A stretch of DNA of 64,000 bases from Thiothrix eikelboomii (GTDB taxonomy: Bacteria > Pseudomonadota > Gammaproteobacteria > Thiotrichales > Thiotrichaceae), in NCBI RefSeq assembly GCF_900167255.1, contig NZ_FUYB01000004.1, positions 62,001 to 126,000 on the forward strand, given 5' to 3'. Positions within the stretch are counted from its first letter, which is position 1. The number at the start of each line of letters is the position of its first letter. Shown here in pieces: positions 1 to 8,960 of this stretch. The notes under the pieces are model-generated. The model worked only from the letters and a program-made list of their open reading frames with translations. It did not search any database and was not told the origin of the DNA. A program made the translations under genes and the position numbers.

Positions 1-249
1 CTCTGTTGGATCGGGCACTTGCATATCCCTTTCCAACAACAGGGCAGTGCGTTCTTCTTCACTAGCGGCTTCGATACCCAGTTGTGCAGCACGTTGTTCC
101 AGCAAGGTTTTCACCACCAAGCTGGTTGCCGCTGCCTGCCATGCTTCATCCAATTGTGCCGCAGGGTGGTATTGCAACTCCTCCGCAATCGCCTCCTCCG
201 TCAGCACTTGCGCACCAACACGCACCGGGGTATACGTTCCAACTTCCAT
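1..249 (-). CDS. Parvulin-type peptidyl-prolyl isomerase, N-terminal part (cut by window edge)
   Basis: An open frame starts at the ATG on the minus strand at 249 and runs off the left edge, giving 83 residues. It begins only 3 bases after the narI stop, so it is the last visible gene of the nitrate reductase operon. The visible part is helical and acidic (MEVGTYTPVRVG, then a run of Glu/Ala), like the N-terminal SurA/NifM-type helper domain ahead of a parvulin (rotamase) domain. Peptidyl-prolyl isomerases commonly follow narI in beta- and gammaproteobacterial nar operons and are thought to help maturation of the enzyme. The catalytic domain lies outside the window, so the call rests on position and on the N-terminal pattern. 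Confidence 0.6.
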   Translation of the reverse strand, partial: MEVGTYTPVRVGAQVLTEEAIAEELQYHPAAQLDEAWQAAATSLVVKTLLEQRAAQLGIEAASEEERTALLLERDMQVPDPTE

Positions 250-252
250 AAA

Positions 253-930
253 TTACCCCCGCGCCCGCACGATTTGATACTGGCGAGTCACGTATTGCAC
301 CGGCACGCTCCAGATATGCACCAAGCGCGTAAACGGGAACAGCAAGAAAATGGTCAAGCCCAGCAAAATATGCAGCTTAAAGATAAAGCCCACATCCGCC
401 AGATGCGCCGCCGCGCTGCCCTTAAAGAACACAATGGATTGCGCCCATTCCGCCAATTTCAGCATATTGCTGCCATCCAAATGCCCCAAGGTCGGAATGA
501 TGGTCAGCAAACCCAACGTCACTTGCACCAGCAAAATACCAATCACCGCCAAGTCCATCGTCGTACCCGTAGCGCGTACCCGTGGATCATTCTTGCGGCG
601 CATGAACAGCAAGAACGCGCCATACCAGCAAGCCGCCCCTGCAATCCCACCAATGAGAATCGCCAGCACTTGCTTCGTGCCCGGAGACATGAACGGTTCA
701 TACAACCAATGCGGGGTCAGCAAACCCACCAAATGCCCGAAGAAAATCACCAGAATGCCCACATGGAACAAGTTACTCGCCACGCGCATTCCGCTGTTGC
801 TCAACATCTGGCTAGACCCTGCCCGCCACGTATATTGCGCTTGGTCGTAACGCAGCCAGCTACCAATCAGAAACACCGCCCCCGCCACATACGGGTACAG
901 CCCAAAGAAAAGTGAATCAAAGTAAGACAT
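253..930 (-). CDS. narI: Respiratory nitrate reductase gamma subunit NarI (cytochrome b)
   Basis: This 225-residue membrane subunit takes electrons from quinol and passes them through two b hemes to NarH. It has five predicted membrane helices. The four heme-ligand histidines are visible at residues 56, 66, 187 and 205, the same positions as in E. coli NarI. The start is placed at MSYFDSLFFG (930), because the longer upstream reading overlaps narJ and has no counterpart in the family. The narJ stop lies 2 bases upstream, so translation is probably coupled. The length is normal for the family. Confidence 0.97.
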   Translation of the reverse strand: MSYFDSLFFGLYPYVAGAVFLIGSWLRYDQAQYTWRAGSSQMLSNSGMRVASNLFHVGILVIFFGHLVGLLTPHWLYEPFMSPGTKQVLAILIGGIAGAACWYGAFLLFMRRKNDPRVRATGTTMDLAVIGILLVQVTLGLLTIIPTLGHLDGSNMLKLAEWAQSIVFFKGSAAAHLADVGFIFKLHILLGLTIFLLFPFTRLVHIWSVPVQYVTRQYQIVRARG

Positions 931-931
931 A

Positions 932-1615
932 TCAGTTCTCCCGAAAATGCAGCGTGTGGGTTTGGTTGGTGGATTGGGTGGGTCGGCACGATGCGCCTTT
1001 GTCTTCCACAAAAGCGACCATTTCCTCTTCCCAGACCTTATCCATCGCAGCGGCGGTGTCATCGCGGGGTTCGGTTGCCACTTTACCGCGCAATTCCCCC
1101 ATGTTCGGCTGGATGCCAATCATCGCCAGCAACGCATCAAACAACAGATGGTAATTGCTGCCGCGTTCCTGCAAGCGTGCCGATAACAGCGCGAGAATCG
1201 GGTGAACATCACCCAAGCCTTGCGCCGCTTCCGCTTCGCTGCGGGTGGCGAGGTATTCCAGATACAACGGGATGTAATCTGGCAATTCCTTGACACTCAA
1301 CTCCAGCCCCGCATCGCGGTATTGCTGGAGCAAATCCACCATTGCCTGCCCACGATCCCGCGATTCACCGTGAACGTGTTCAAACAGCAACAAGGACAGC
1401 GAACGCCCACGATCAAACAGCGCCACGTAATCTTCCTGCGCATCCAGCAAATTGCCCGTACCCAATTGCTGGATAAAAGCGCTCAGGGAATCGCGCAAGT
1501 TCACCGGCAAACGGGTTTCTTCACGCACCACGTCAATCAAAGCACTCCGTGCTTCGATCAGTTCCGCCGTGGGGTAATCCATTAAGCGTGCCAGTACGGC
1601 AAAAATCTTAATCAT
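932..1615 (-). CDS. narJ: Nitrate reductase assembly chaperone NarJ
   Basis: This cytoplasmic 227-residue chaperone (Nitrate_red_del/TorD-like family) binds apo-NarG and allows molybdenum cofactor insertion before NarGH attaches to NarI. The N-terminus (IKIFAVLARLMDYPT) and the segment around DYVALFDRGRSLSLLLFEHV are typical of the family. The gene overlaps the end of narH by 4 bases (ATGA) and ends 2 bases before narI, so it sits in its usual place in the operon. The C-terminal tail after about residue 200 is polar and poorly conserved, as is common in NarJ. Confidence 0.95.
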   Translation of the reverse strand: MIKIFAVLARLMDYPTAELIEARSALIDVVREETRLPVNLRDSLSAFIQQLGTGNLLDAQEDYVALFDRGRSLSLLLFEHVHGESRDRGQAMVDLLQQYRDAGLELSVKELPDYIPLYLEYLATRSEAEAAQGLGDVHPILALLSARLQERGSNYHLLFDALLAMIGIQPNMGELRGKVATEPRDDTAAAMDKVWEEEMVAFVEDKGASCRPTQSTNQTHTLHFREN

Positions 1616-3165
1616 GGCTTGACCTCCTGCTTCACGAAGTCGATTTTCTGCACCATGGTCACGGTTTGCTTGCGCCCGCCGAACAGGTTGACCTCGTTAT
1701 TCCCCGTGCTAGTGCCGCAGCCGTCGCCGAAACTGAAACCGCAGCCGCCGCGTTCGGGGAAGGCTTCGCGTGCCAGTTCGCGGTGACTGGTCGGGATCAC
1801 ATAACGGTCTTCGTAATTGGCAATCGCGAGGTAACGGTACATTTCCTTGGCTTGCGCCTCAGACAAACCGACCTGTTCCAGCGCACGGGTATCGTGGATG
1901 CCTTCCACGGTTTCAGCCCGCTTGTATTGGCGCATTGCCATCAGGCGTTTGAGTGCCAATTTCACTGGCTCTTCATCACCCGCTGTCAACAGATTCGCCA
2001 AGTAGCGTACCGGAATCCGCAAGCTATCCACGTCCGGCAATACACCGTCGTAGCCGATTTTGCCCGCATCCGCCGCTGATTGAATCGGGGAGAGTGGCGG
2101 CACATACCACACCATTGGCAAAGTACGGTATTCAGGGTGCAATGGCAGTGCCAGCTTCCAATCCATCGCCAACTTCCACACGGGAGACTCTTGCGCGGCT
2201 TTCAGCACATTGTCGGGAATGCCGTCTTTCTTCGCCTGCGCAATTATCTTCGGGTCGAATGGGTCGAGGAATACGTCCAGTTGTTTCTGGTACAAATCCT
2301 TCTCGTTCGGGGTGGATGCGACGGACTCAATCTGATCCGCGTCATACAGCAATACGCCAAGGTAACGGATACGCCCCACGCAAGTTTCGGAACACACCGT
2401 CGGCATCCCCGCTTCAATGCGTGGGTAACAGAAAATGCACTTCTCGGACTTACCGGATTTCCAGTTGTAGTAAATCTTTTTGTAAGGGCAGCCGCTCACG
2501 CACATGCGCCAGCCCCGGCATTTGTCTTGGTCGATCAACACAATGCCGTCTTCGTCACGCTTGTAAATTGCACCGCTGGGGCAAGAAGCGACACACGTAG
2601 GGTTCAAGCAGTGTTCGCACAAACGTGGCAGGGTAAACATAAAGGTGTTTTCAAATTCACCGTAAATGTCCGCCTGAATCTGGTCGAAGTTTTTATCCTT
2701 GCGGCGTTTGGAAAATTCCGTGCCGAGGATTTCTTCCCAGTTTGGCCCCCATTCGATCTTGTCCATGCGCTGCCCAGAAATCAGCGAGCGCGGGCGTGCC
2801 ACCGGCTGATGCTTGCTATCGGGCGCATTGTGTAAATGTTGGTAATCGAAATCGAACGGCTCGTAATAGTCGTCAATCGCAGGTAAATCGGGGTTGGCAA
2901 AGATATTCGCCAGCACCCGAAACCGCCCGCCGATGCGCGGCTCAATCTTGCCATCGGCACGACGCAACCAGCCGCCTTTCCACTTGTCCTGATTCTCCCA
3001 CTCTTTGGGATAACCGATACCGGGTTTGGTTTCAACGTTATTGAACCATGCGTACTCCATGCCTTCGCGTGAAGTCCAGACGTTTTTGCAAGTAATCGAG
3101 CAGGTATGGCAGCCGATGCACTTGTCTAAATTCAGCACCATGCCGACTTGGGAACGGATTTTCAT
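1612..3165 (-). CDS. narH: Respiratory nitrate reductase beta subunit NarH (iron-sulfur protein)
   Basis: This 517-residue subunit carries four Fe-S clusters that wire NarI to NarG on the cytoplasmic face of the membrane. The N-terminus has the first ferredoxin motif (CIGCHTCSITCKNVW). The central motifs include CEHCLNPTCVASCP and CRGWRMCVSGCPYKK. In the latter a Trp replaces a Cys, the known signature of the [3Fe-4S] cluster of NarH. A further Cys group (CIFCYPRIEAG...CSETCVGR) completes the ligand set. The start overlaps the narG stop by 4 bases (ATGA). Confidence 0.98.
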   Translation of the reverse strand: MKIRSQVGMVLNLDKCIGCHTCSITCKNVWTSREGMEYAWFNNVETKPGIGYPKEWENQDKWKGGWLRRADGKIEPRIGGRFRVLANIFANPDLPAIDDYYEPFDFDYQHLHNAPDSKHQPVARPRSLISGQRMDKIEWGPNWEEILGTEFSKRRKDKNFDQIQADIYGEFENTFMFTLPRLCEHCLNPTCVASCPSGAIYKRDEDGIVLIDQDKCRGWRMCVSGCPYKKIYYNWKSGKSEKCIFCYPRIEAGMPTVCSETCVGRIRYLGVLLYDADQIESVASTPNEKDLYQKQLDVFLDPFDPKIIAQAKKDGIPDNVLKAAQESPVWKLAMDWKLALPLHPEYRTLPMVWYVPPLSPIQSAADAGKIGYDGVLPDVDSLRIPVRYLANLLTAGDEEPVKLALKRLMAMRQYKRAETVEGIHDTRALEQVGLSEAQAKEMYRYLAIANYEDRYVIPTSHRELAREAFPERGGCGFSFGDGCGTSTGNNEVNLFGGRKQTVTMVQKIDFVKQEVKP

Positions 3166-6100
3166 TTTACTGCCTCCTGAATGGTGTCATTGCCTTCGCC
3201 GTCCAGCCAATCGACGTTGGTCATCTTACGCACAATGACGAATTCATCGCGGTTAGAACCGACCGTGCCGTAGTAGTTGAAGCCGTAAGCCTGTTGCGCG
3301 TAACCGCCGATCATGTGGGTGGGTTTCGGGCAAACGCGGGTAACGGAGTTGTGAATGCCGCCGCGTTCGCCAGTAATCGCCGAACCGGGTACGTTCACAA
3401 TCTTTTCCTGCGCGTGGTACATCATCACCATCCCCGGCATGACGCGCTGGCTGACTACTGCCCGCGCTGCGATTGCACCGTTGGCGTTGAACAGGTCGAT
3501 CCAGTCGTTGTCGACAATGCCCAGTTTTTTGGCATCGTCTTCACTCATCCACACTATCGGCCCACCACGTGACAGTGTGAGCATGATCAGGTTGTCGGTG
3601 TAGGTGGAATGGATGCCCCATTTCTGGTGCGGGGTAATCCAGTTCAAGGCCAGTTCCGGGTTGCCGTTGGACTTTTGGTTGAGCAGCGGCTTGATGGTTT
3701 TGGTGTTGATCGGCGGGCGATACACCAACATGCTTTCACCGAAATCACGCATCCAGTCATGGTCGAGGTAGAACTGTTGCCGTCCTGTCAAGGTACGCCA
3801 AGGAATCAGCTCGTGAACATTGGTATAACCGGCGTTGTATGACACATGTTCATCTTCCAAACCCGACCAAGTAGGGCTGGAAATGATTTTGCGTGGTTGC
3901 GCCACGATGTCACGGAAACGGATTTTCTCGTCTTCCTTGTTCAAGGCAAGGTGGGTGTGGTCAATGCCGGTAATTTTCGACAAGGCTGCCCACGCTTTCA
4001 CCGCCACTTGCCCGTTGGTTTCCGGGGCAAGTGACAGGATCATTTCCGCCGCATCAATCGCGCTATTCAGGCACGGACGACCTTCATTCGTGCCGCTGGT
4101 GTGCTGGTGATTGAGCTTGCCGAGGAACGCGATTTCGGTTTCGGTATTCCAGCCGATGCCTTTGCCGCCGTTACCGAGCTTTTCCATCAAGGGGCCGATG
4201 GAAGTAAAGCGGGCGTAGGTTTCGGGGTAATTGCGTTCGACCGCAATCATCGCTGGGGCGGTTTTGCCCGGAATCAGGTCGCATTGACCTTTTTTCCAAT
4301 CCTTCACGCCGAAAGCTTGACCCAATTCGGCTGGCGCATCGTGCAACAGTGGCAGTGTCACCAAATCGGTTTCCACGCCCAAATGCCCGACGCATACCCG
4401 TGAGAATTCCTTGGCAATGCCTTTGTAAATTTCCCAGTCACTCCGTGCTTCCCACGACGGATCGACGGCGGCGGTCAGCGGGTGAATGAACGGGTGCATG
4501 TCGGAGGTATTCAGGTCATCCTTTTCGTACCACGTCGCGGTCGGCAGCACGATGTCGGAATACAAGCAGGTGGTGGACATGCGGAAATCGAGCGTTACCA
4601 GCAAATCGAGTTTGCCTTCGGGCGCATCTGTATGCCACTTCACTTCTTGCGGTTTCACTCCGCCCATTTCGCCGAGATCTTTGCCTTGCACACCGTGCTT
4701 TGTGCCCAGCAAATACTTGAGCAAGTATTCATGCCCTTTGCCCGAAGAACCCAGCAAATTGGAGCGCCACACGAACAGATTGCGCGGGAAGTTTTGCGCG
4801 TTGTCGGGGTCTTCCGCTGCAAACGCGATCTTGCCGGATTTGAGGCTGGCAACGGTGTAATCCGCCGGACTCATGCCCGCGTCTTTGGCTGCCTTGGCAA
4901 TACGTAACGGGTTGGTATTGAGTTGCGGCGCGGAAGGCAACCAGCCCATGCGTTCTGCCCGCACGTTGTAGTCAATCAAGTTACCGGATTGACGCTCTTT
5001 GTTCGCCAGCGGGGAAAGGATTTCCTTGATTTCGAGCTTTTCGTAACGCCATTGGCTGGAATGGTTGTAGAAGAACGACGTGCCATTCATTTGCCGTGGC
5101 GGACGTGACCAGTCCAGCCCAAACGCCAGCGGCAACCAGCCGGTCTGCGGACGCAGCTTTTCCTGCCCGACGTAATGCGCCCAGCCACCGCCGGATTGCC
5201 CGACGCAGCCGCACATGGCGAGCATATTGATCAGACCACGGTAATTCATGTCCATGTGATACCAGTGGTTCATGCCCGCGCCGACGATAATCATCGACTT
5301 GCCCTTGGTCTTGTCGGCGGTATCGGCGAATTCACGCGCAATGCGGATTACCTTGTCACGAGGTACGCCCGTAATCGCTTCCTGCCATGCTGGCGTGTAC
5401 GGCGCGTTGGCATCGTCGAAACCTTTGGCACTGTCATCGTCACCCAAGCCACGGCTGATACCGTAGTTGACCATGTTCAGGTCGTACACGGAAACCAGCA
5501 AGCCTTCGCTACCATCCGCCAAGGTGACTTTGCGGGCAGGCAATTTGTACTTGAGAATGTCTTTGAGCGTATTCCCTTGGAAATAATCGCTGGGTACACC
5601 GCCAAAATAAGGCAGCGCAACGTCCACCACGGTGTCGTGCCGTGCTACCAAAGACAAAGAAAGCGCAACCTCGTCGTGGGTTTTGCCGTCTTTCTGTTGC
5701 AGATTCCACTGCCCGCTTCCATCCCAGCGGTAGCCAATTGAACCGTTCGGGGAAATGATTTCGCCCGTAGCATCGTCAATCGCCACCGTTTTCCAATCAG
5801 GGTTTTGCTCTTCGCCCAAACCAGCAACGAAGTCACTAGCACGCGCAAAGCGTCCCGCTTGATAACTACCATCGTCACGCGCTTCCAGCAACACCAGATT
5901 CGGCCAGTCGGTGTAACGGCGCACGTAATCGGTGAAGTATTCGCTCGGCTTGTCAACGTGGAATTCTTTGAGGATGACGTGTCCGAATGCCATTGCCAAT
6001 GCCGCATCCGTTCCCTGCTTCGGGTTCAGCCATTGGTCAGCATGTTTGGCAACTTCCGCGTAGTCCGGCGTAATCGCCACGGTTTTCGTGCCTTTGTAAC

Positions 6101-6914
6101 GCACTTCGGTAAAGAAATGCGCGTCAGGGGTACGGGTCTGTGGAACGTTAGAACCCCACGCAATGATATAGCTACTGTTGTACCAGTCTGCGGATTCCGG
6201 CACGTCGGTTTGCTCGCCCCACACCATCGGCGAAGACGGCGGCAAGTCGCAATACCAGTCGTAGAAGCTCAAACACACGCCACCAATCAGTGACAGGTAA
6301 CGGCTTCCGGCAGCATACGACACCATCGACATCGCCGGAATCGGTGAGAAACCAATTACGCGGTCTGGGCCATACTGTTTGGCAGTGTACACGTTGGAGG
6401 CTGCAATCAGCTCATTCACTTCATCCCACGAAGAACGCACGAAACCACCCAAACCACGCCGGGTTTTGTAGGATTGCGCCATCGCCGGATTTTCAACGAT
6501 GGAAGCCCACGCTGTTACCGGATCAGGGTTTTTGGATCTTGCCCCGCGCCACAATTCCATTAACTGGCGGCGCATCAAGGGGTATTTGAGGCGGTTCGCG
6601 CTGTACATATACCACGAATAGCTTGCGCCACGCGGGCAACCACGCGGCTCATGATTCGGTAAATCCGGGCGGGTACGTGGGTAGTCGGTTTGCTGGGTTT
6701 CCCACGTTACCAAGCCGTTTTTCACGTAGATTTTCCAGCTACACGAACCTGTGCAGTTTACGCCGTGGGTAGAACGTACCACCTTGTCGTGTTGCCAGCG
6801 TTTGCGGTAGCCGTCTTCCCAGTCGCGGCTCTCTTCGGTCATCGCCCCATGTCCATTGGCGAAGGGCGTTTGGGTGCGTTTGAAAAAATTCAGTCGGTCA
6901 ATAAAGTGGCTCAT
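3162..6914 (-). CDS. narG: Respiratory nitrate reductase alpha subunit NarG (molybdenum catalytic subunit)
   Basis: This 1250-residue catalytic subunit reduces nitrate to nitrite at a bis-MGD molybdenum centre in the cytoplasm. The FS0 cluster motif is present near residue 50 (HGVNCTGSC, with a third Cys in EPRGCPRGASYSW), and the Asp that ligands Mo is in SFYDWYCDLPPSSP. The ATG at 6914 is chosen (MSHFIDRLNFF) with a GGGGAG ribosome site about 11 bases upstream. A TTG at 6923 would overlap the preceding stop and is less likely. The gene shows high third-position G/C, unlike narK2 and narK1 just upstream: 40 of the 60 bases from 5101 are G or C, against 25 of the 60 from 7861 in narK2. Confidence 0.98.
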   Translation of the reverse strand: MSHFIDRLNFFKRTQTPFANGHGAMTEESRDWEDGYRKRWQHDKVVRSTHGVNCTGSCSWKIYVKNGLVTWETQQTDYPRTRPDLPNHEPRGCPRGASYSWYMYSANRLKYPLMRRQLMELWRGARSKNPDPVTAWASIVENPAMAQSYKTRRGLGGFVRSSWDEVNELIAASNVYTAKQYGPDRVIGFSPIPAMSMVSYAAGSRYLSLIGGVCLSFYDWYCDLPPSSPMVWGEQTDVPESADWYNSSYIIAWGSNVPQTRTPDAHFFTEVRYKGTKTVAITPDYAEVAKHADQWLNPKQGTDAALAMAFGHVILKEFHVDKPSEYFTDYVRRYTDWPNLVLLEARDDGSYQAGRFARASDFVAGLGEEQNPDWKTVAIDDATGEIISPNGSIGYRWDGSGQWNLQQKDGKTHDEVALSLSLVARHDTVVDVALPYFGGVPSDYFQGNTLKDILKYKLPARKVTLADGSEGLLVSVYDLNMVNYGISRGLGDDDSAKGFDDANAPYTPAWQEAITGVPRDKVIRIAREFADTADKTKGKSMIIVGAGMNHWYHMDMNYRGLINMLAMCGCVGQSGGGWAHYVGQEKLRPQTGWLPLAFGLDWSRPPRQMNGTSFFYNHSSQWRYEKLEIKEILSPLANKERQSGNLIDYNVRAERMGWLPSAPQLNTNPLRIAKAAKDAGMSPADYTVASLKSGKIAFAAEDPDNAQNFPRNLFVWRSNLLGSSGKGHEYLLKYLLGTKHGVQGKDLGEMGGVKPQEVKWHTDAPEGKLDLLVTLDFRMSTTCLYSDIVLPTATWYEKDDLNTSDMHPFIHPLTAAVDPSWEARSDWEIYKGIAKEFSRVCVGHLGVETDLVTLPLLHDAPAELGQAFGVKDWKKGQCDLIPGKTAPAMIAVERNYPETYARFTSIGPLMEKLGNGGKGIGWNTETEIAFLGKLNHQHTSGTNEGRPCLNSAIDAAEMILSLAPETNGQVAVKAWAALSKITGIDHTHLALNKEDEKIRFRDIVAQPRKIISSPTWSGLEDEHVSYNAGYTNVHELIPWRTLTGRQQFYLDHDWMRDFGESMLVYRPPINTKTIKPLLNQKSNGNPELALNWITPHQKWGIHSTYTDNLIMLTLSRGGPIVWMSEDDAKKLGIVDNDWIDLFNANGAIAARAVVSQRVMPGMVMMYHAQEKIVNVPGSAITGERGGIHNSVTRVCPKPTHMIGGYAQQAYGFNYYGTVGSNRDEFVIVRKMTNVDWLDGEGNDTIQEAVK

Positions 6915-6919
6915 AGCAA

Positions 6920-7312
6920 TCAATGCTCCCCTTTGGTTCTACGGATACCCGCCAAGCGATTGCCCTGCTTTTGTGGGCCGCCTTTAGGGAATATTTCATG
7001 CAGGTAATGGTTGGTAGCGAACTCTTCACCCCACACTTGTTTGAAGTGCTTGAGCATGTCACGCACCGGGGCTTGTACCCCGTGTGCCTGATAGTAGTGA
7101 CGCAGGAACTCAATGATTTCCCAATGCTCGTCCGTCAGCACCAAGCCTTCACGTTTGGCGAGGGCTTCCACAAAACCTTCGCTCCAATCATCCATGTTCT
7201 GGATGTAACCTTCTTGATCAGTGAGGATTTGCTTGCCATCGACTTCAAGGGTGAGGTTGTAGATGGCATAGGGATTGGTTTGTAGCTTGGGGTCGTATTG
7301 TTGAATCGTCAT
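6920..7312 (-). CDS. DsrC/TusE-family protein lacking both conserved cysteines
   Basis: This 130-residue protein is recognisably of the DsrC/TusE/DsvC family (pattern GYIQNMDDWSEGFVEALAKR...LTDEHWEIIEFLR...HYLHEIFPKGGPQKQ). In DsrC the C-terminal arm carries two redox cysteines. Here the arm reads KQGNRLAGIRRTKGEH, so Asn sits where the first Cys should be and neither Cys is present. It therefore cannot carry persulfide as DsrC or TusE do, and a regulatory or binding role is more likely. Cys-less DsrC homologues have been described as a separate group. The start is ATG 7312 (MTIQQYDP) with GAGGAA upstream. The gene sits 19 bases after narK2 and directly before narG, so it is co-transcribed with the reductase. 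Confidence 0.88.
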   Translation of the reverse strand: MTIQQYDPKLQTNPYAIYNLTLEVDGKQILTDQEGYIQNMDDWSEGFVEALAKREGLVLTDEHWEIIEFLRHYYQAHGVQAPVRDMLKHFKQVWGEEFATNHYLHEIFPKGGPQKQGNRLAGIRRTKGEH

Positions 7313-7331
7313 TGTTCTATTTCCTCGAAAT

Positions 7332-8939
7332 TTAGGGATTCTTGATCTCACTGTTTTTGCGTAGATAGAACCACCAGTTCAGGACTAGGCAGAGTGCATA
7401 GAAAATAGCGAAGCCATACATCGCGTTTTCGGGTGTACCCGCTTTAATCTGGTCACCAATCACGACGGGCGCGATAAAAGCACCATAGGCGGCTACTGCT
7501 GAAGTCCAACCTAGTACGGGACCTGCTTGAGTTCGGTCAAAAATGAATCCTACGGAACGGAAGGTTGAGCCATTGCCAATGCCACTCGCGGCAAATAACA
7601 CAATAAATAAGCCAAGGAAGGCTGGAAAATAATGTTCCGGTGTGGGTGAAGCATAGGCTTGCATCATCACATAGCCGACCGAGATGGAGGCGATCACCAT
7701 CATCGTTGAAATAATTTGGGTGACGATTGAGCCACCGACTTTATCTGAAATCCACCCACCGACAGGGCGAACCGCTGCACCTACAAAAGGTCCCATCCAA
7801 GCATAAGTCAGTGCTGAGGGCGCATTAGGATTTTTAGCGGTATGTGTCATCACACCCGCCGCATCAGGTAGATGTTGAAACCCAAAAATGACAGTAATGG
7901 CCAAGGGTAAAGCCATAGAAAAACCGATGAATGAACCAAAGGTGACAACATATAAAGCGGTCATCGACCAAGTATGTTTGTTTTTAAAAATAGTAAATTG
8001 CTTGGTGATGTTTTCTTTCATGCTGCCAAAAGCTGCTAAGCGCATGACGAGGAGTGCAGCCATAATATCTAGGGGAATCGCTATCCACATATTCAATAAA
8101 CCCAACCCTGTCGGCGCAGGTAGGTATAGATAAAGCATGAGAATGGAGGGAATAAAAGCCAGTGAATAAAGATAGGTGATTTTCAGAAAAGCCATTAATG
8201 GGCTACCCGTATCAGGTGAGACGGTTTTTAAGTTATTCATCCCAAACCAGCATAATAAGGAGAGCGGTACTAAAGACAGTACCCAAGCAAAACCTGCATT
8301 TTGAATCCAAGTGGGCGTGCCAGCGGCAATCTTGCCAAAAATCCAGCCACTGTCTTTTTGTAAGATCATGGGTTCGCCCGCTAGCGCTCCTAATAAGCCG
8401 ACGGTCATCACCAGTGGTATGATGATTTGCATCGTCGTCACGCCAAAATTACCTAAGCCAGCATTGAGACCTAAGGCTGTACCTTGTAAGCGCTTAGGAA
8501 AAAAGGTACTCATATTAGACATGGAACTAGCAAAGTTACCGCCACCCACGCCTGACCATAAGGCCAGCAATTGGAAAGCCCATAAAGGCCAGTCAGGATG
8601 TTGTAAGGCAATACCAGTACCGATGGCGGGTGCGAGTAGCATGGCAGTGGTTAGAAAAATAGTATTCCGTCCCCCCGCCAGCCGGATCAGGAAAGAGGCA
8701 GGAATCCGCATCGTTGCCCCTGAAATGCCAGCAATCGCGGTCAAAGTAAATAATTCTTCCTTAGTAAAAGGAAAACCGAGATTTAGCATCTGTACCGTAA
8801 TGACGCTCCACATACTCCACACGGCGAATCCACATAAGAGCGCTGGAATCGAAATCCATAAATTACGGTTAGCAATTTTTTTACCGGTTTGTTCCCAAAA
8901 TGTTGGGTTCTCCACATCCCAGTGTTTAATGTCACGCAT
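7332..8939 (-). CDS. narK2: NarK2-type nitrate/nitrite antiporter (major facilitator)
   Basis: This 535-residue inner-membrane transporter of the nitrate/nitrite porter family has 12 or more predicted helices. It carries the family motif in its nitrate-binding helices (GLNAGLGNFGVTTMQ) and an Arg in the helix reading GATMRIPASFLIRL. The longer N-terminal cytoplasmic stretch and the insert after helix 6 are typical of the NarK2/E. coli NarK branch, which mainly exchanges nitrate for nitrite. It follows narK1 with a 21-base gap. Together they would import nitrate at onset and then exchange it for product nitrite. Base composition is closer to the rest of the chromosome than to narGHJI. Confidence 0.93.
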   Translation of the reverse strand: MRDIKHWDVENPTFWEQTGKKIANRNLWISIPALLCGFAVWSMWSVITVQMLNLGFPFTKEELFTLTAIAGISGATMRIPASFLIRLAGGRNTIFLTTAMLLAPAIGTGIALQHPDWPLWAFQLLALWSGVGGGNFASSMSNMSTFFPKRLQGTALGLNAGLGNFGVTTMQIIIPLVMTVGLLGALAGEPMILQKDSGWIFGKIAAGTPTWIQNAGFAWVLSLVPLSLLCWFGMNNLKTVSPDTGSPLMAFLKITYLYSLAFIPSILMLYLYLPAPTGLGLLNMWIAIPLDIMAALLVMRLAAFGSMKENITKQFTIFKNKHTWSMTALYVVTFGSFIGFSMALPLAITVIFGFQHLPDAAGVMTHTAKNPNAPSALTYAWMGPFVGAAVRPVGGWISDKVGGSIVTQIISTMMVIASISVGYVMMQAYASPTPEHYFPAFLGLFIVLFAASGIGNGSTFRSVGFIFDRTQAGPVLGWTSAVAAYGAFIAPVVIGDQIKAGTPENAMYGFAIFYALCLVLNWWFYLRKNSEIKNP

Positions 8940-8960
8940 AGCTAGCTCCTTGGATTTAGA

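Noticed and set aside
253-1119. Longer version of narI reaching back into narJ
   Set aside because: The first 63 residues are a shadow of narJ in another frame. The family start MSYFDSLFF is at 930.
1953-2600. Long plus-strand frames antisense to the nar genes (for example 215 residues here)
   Set aside because: They are rich in Arg, Pro, Ser and His, have no family pattern, and lie fully inside conserved narH. They are a product of high GC.
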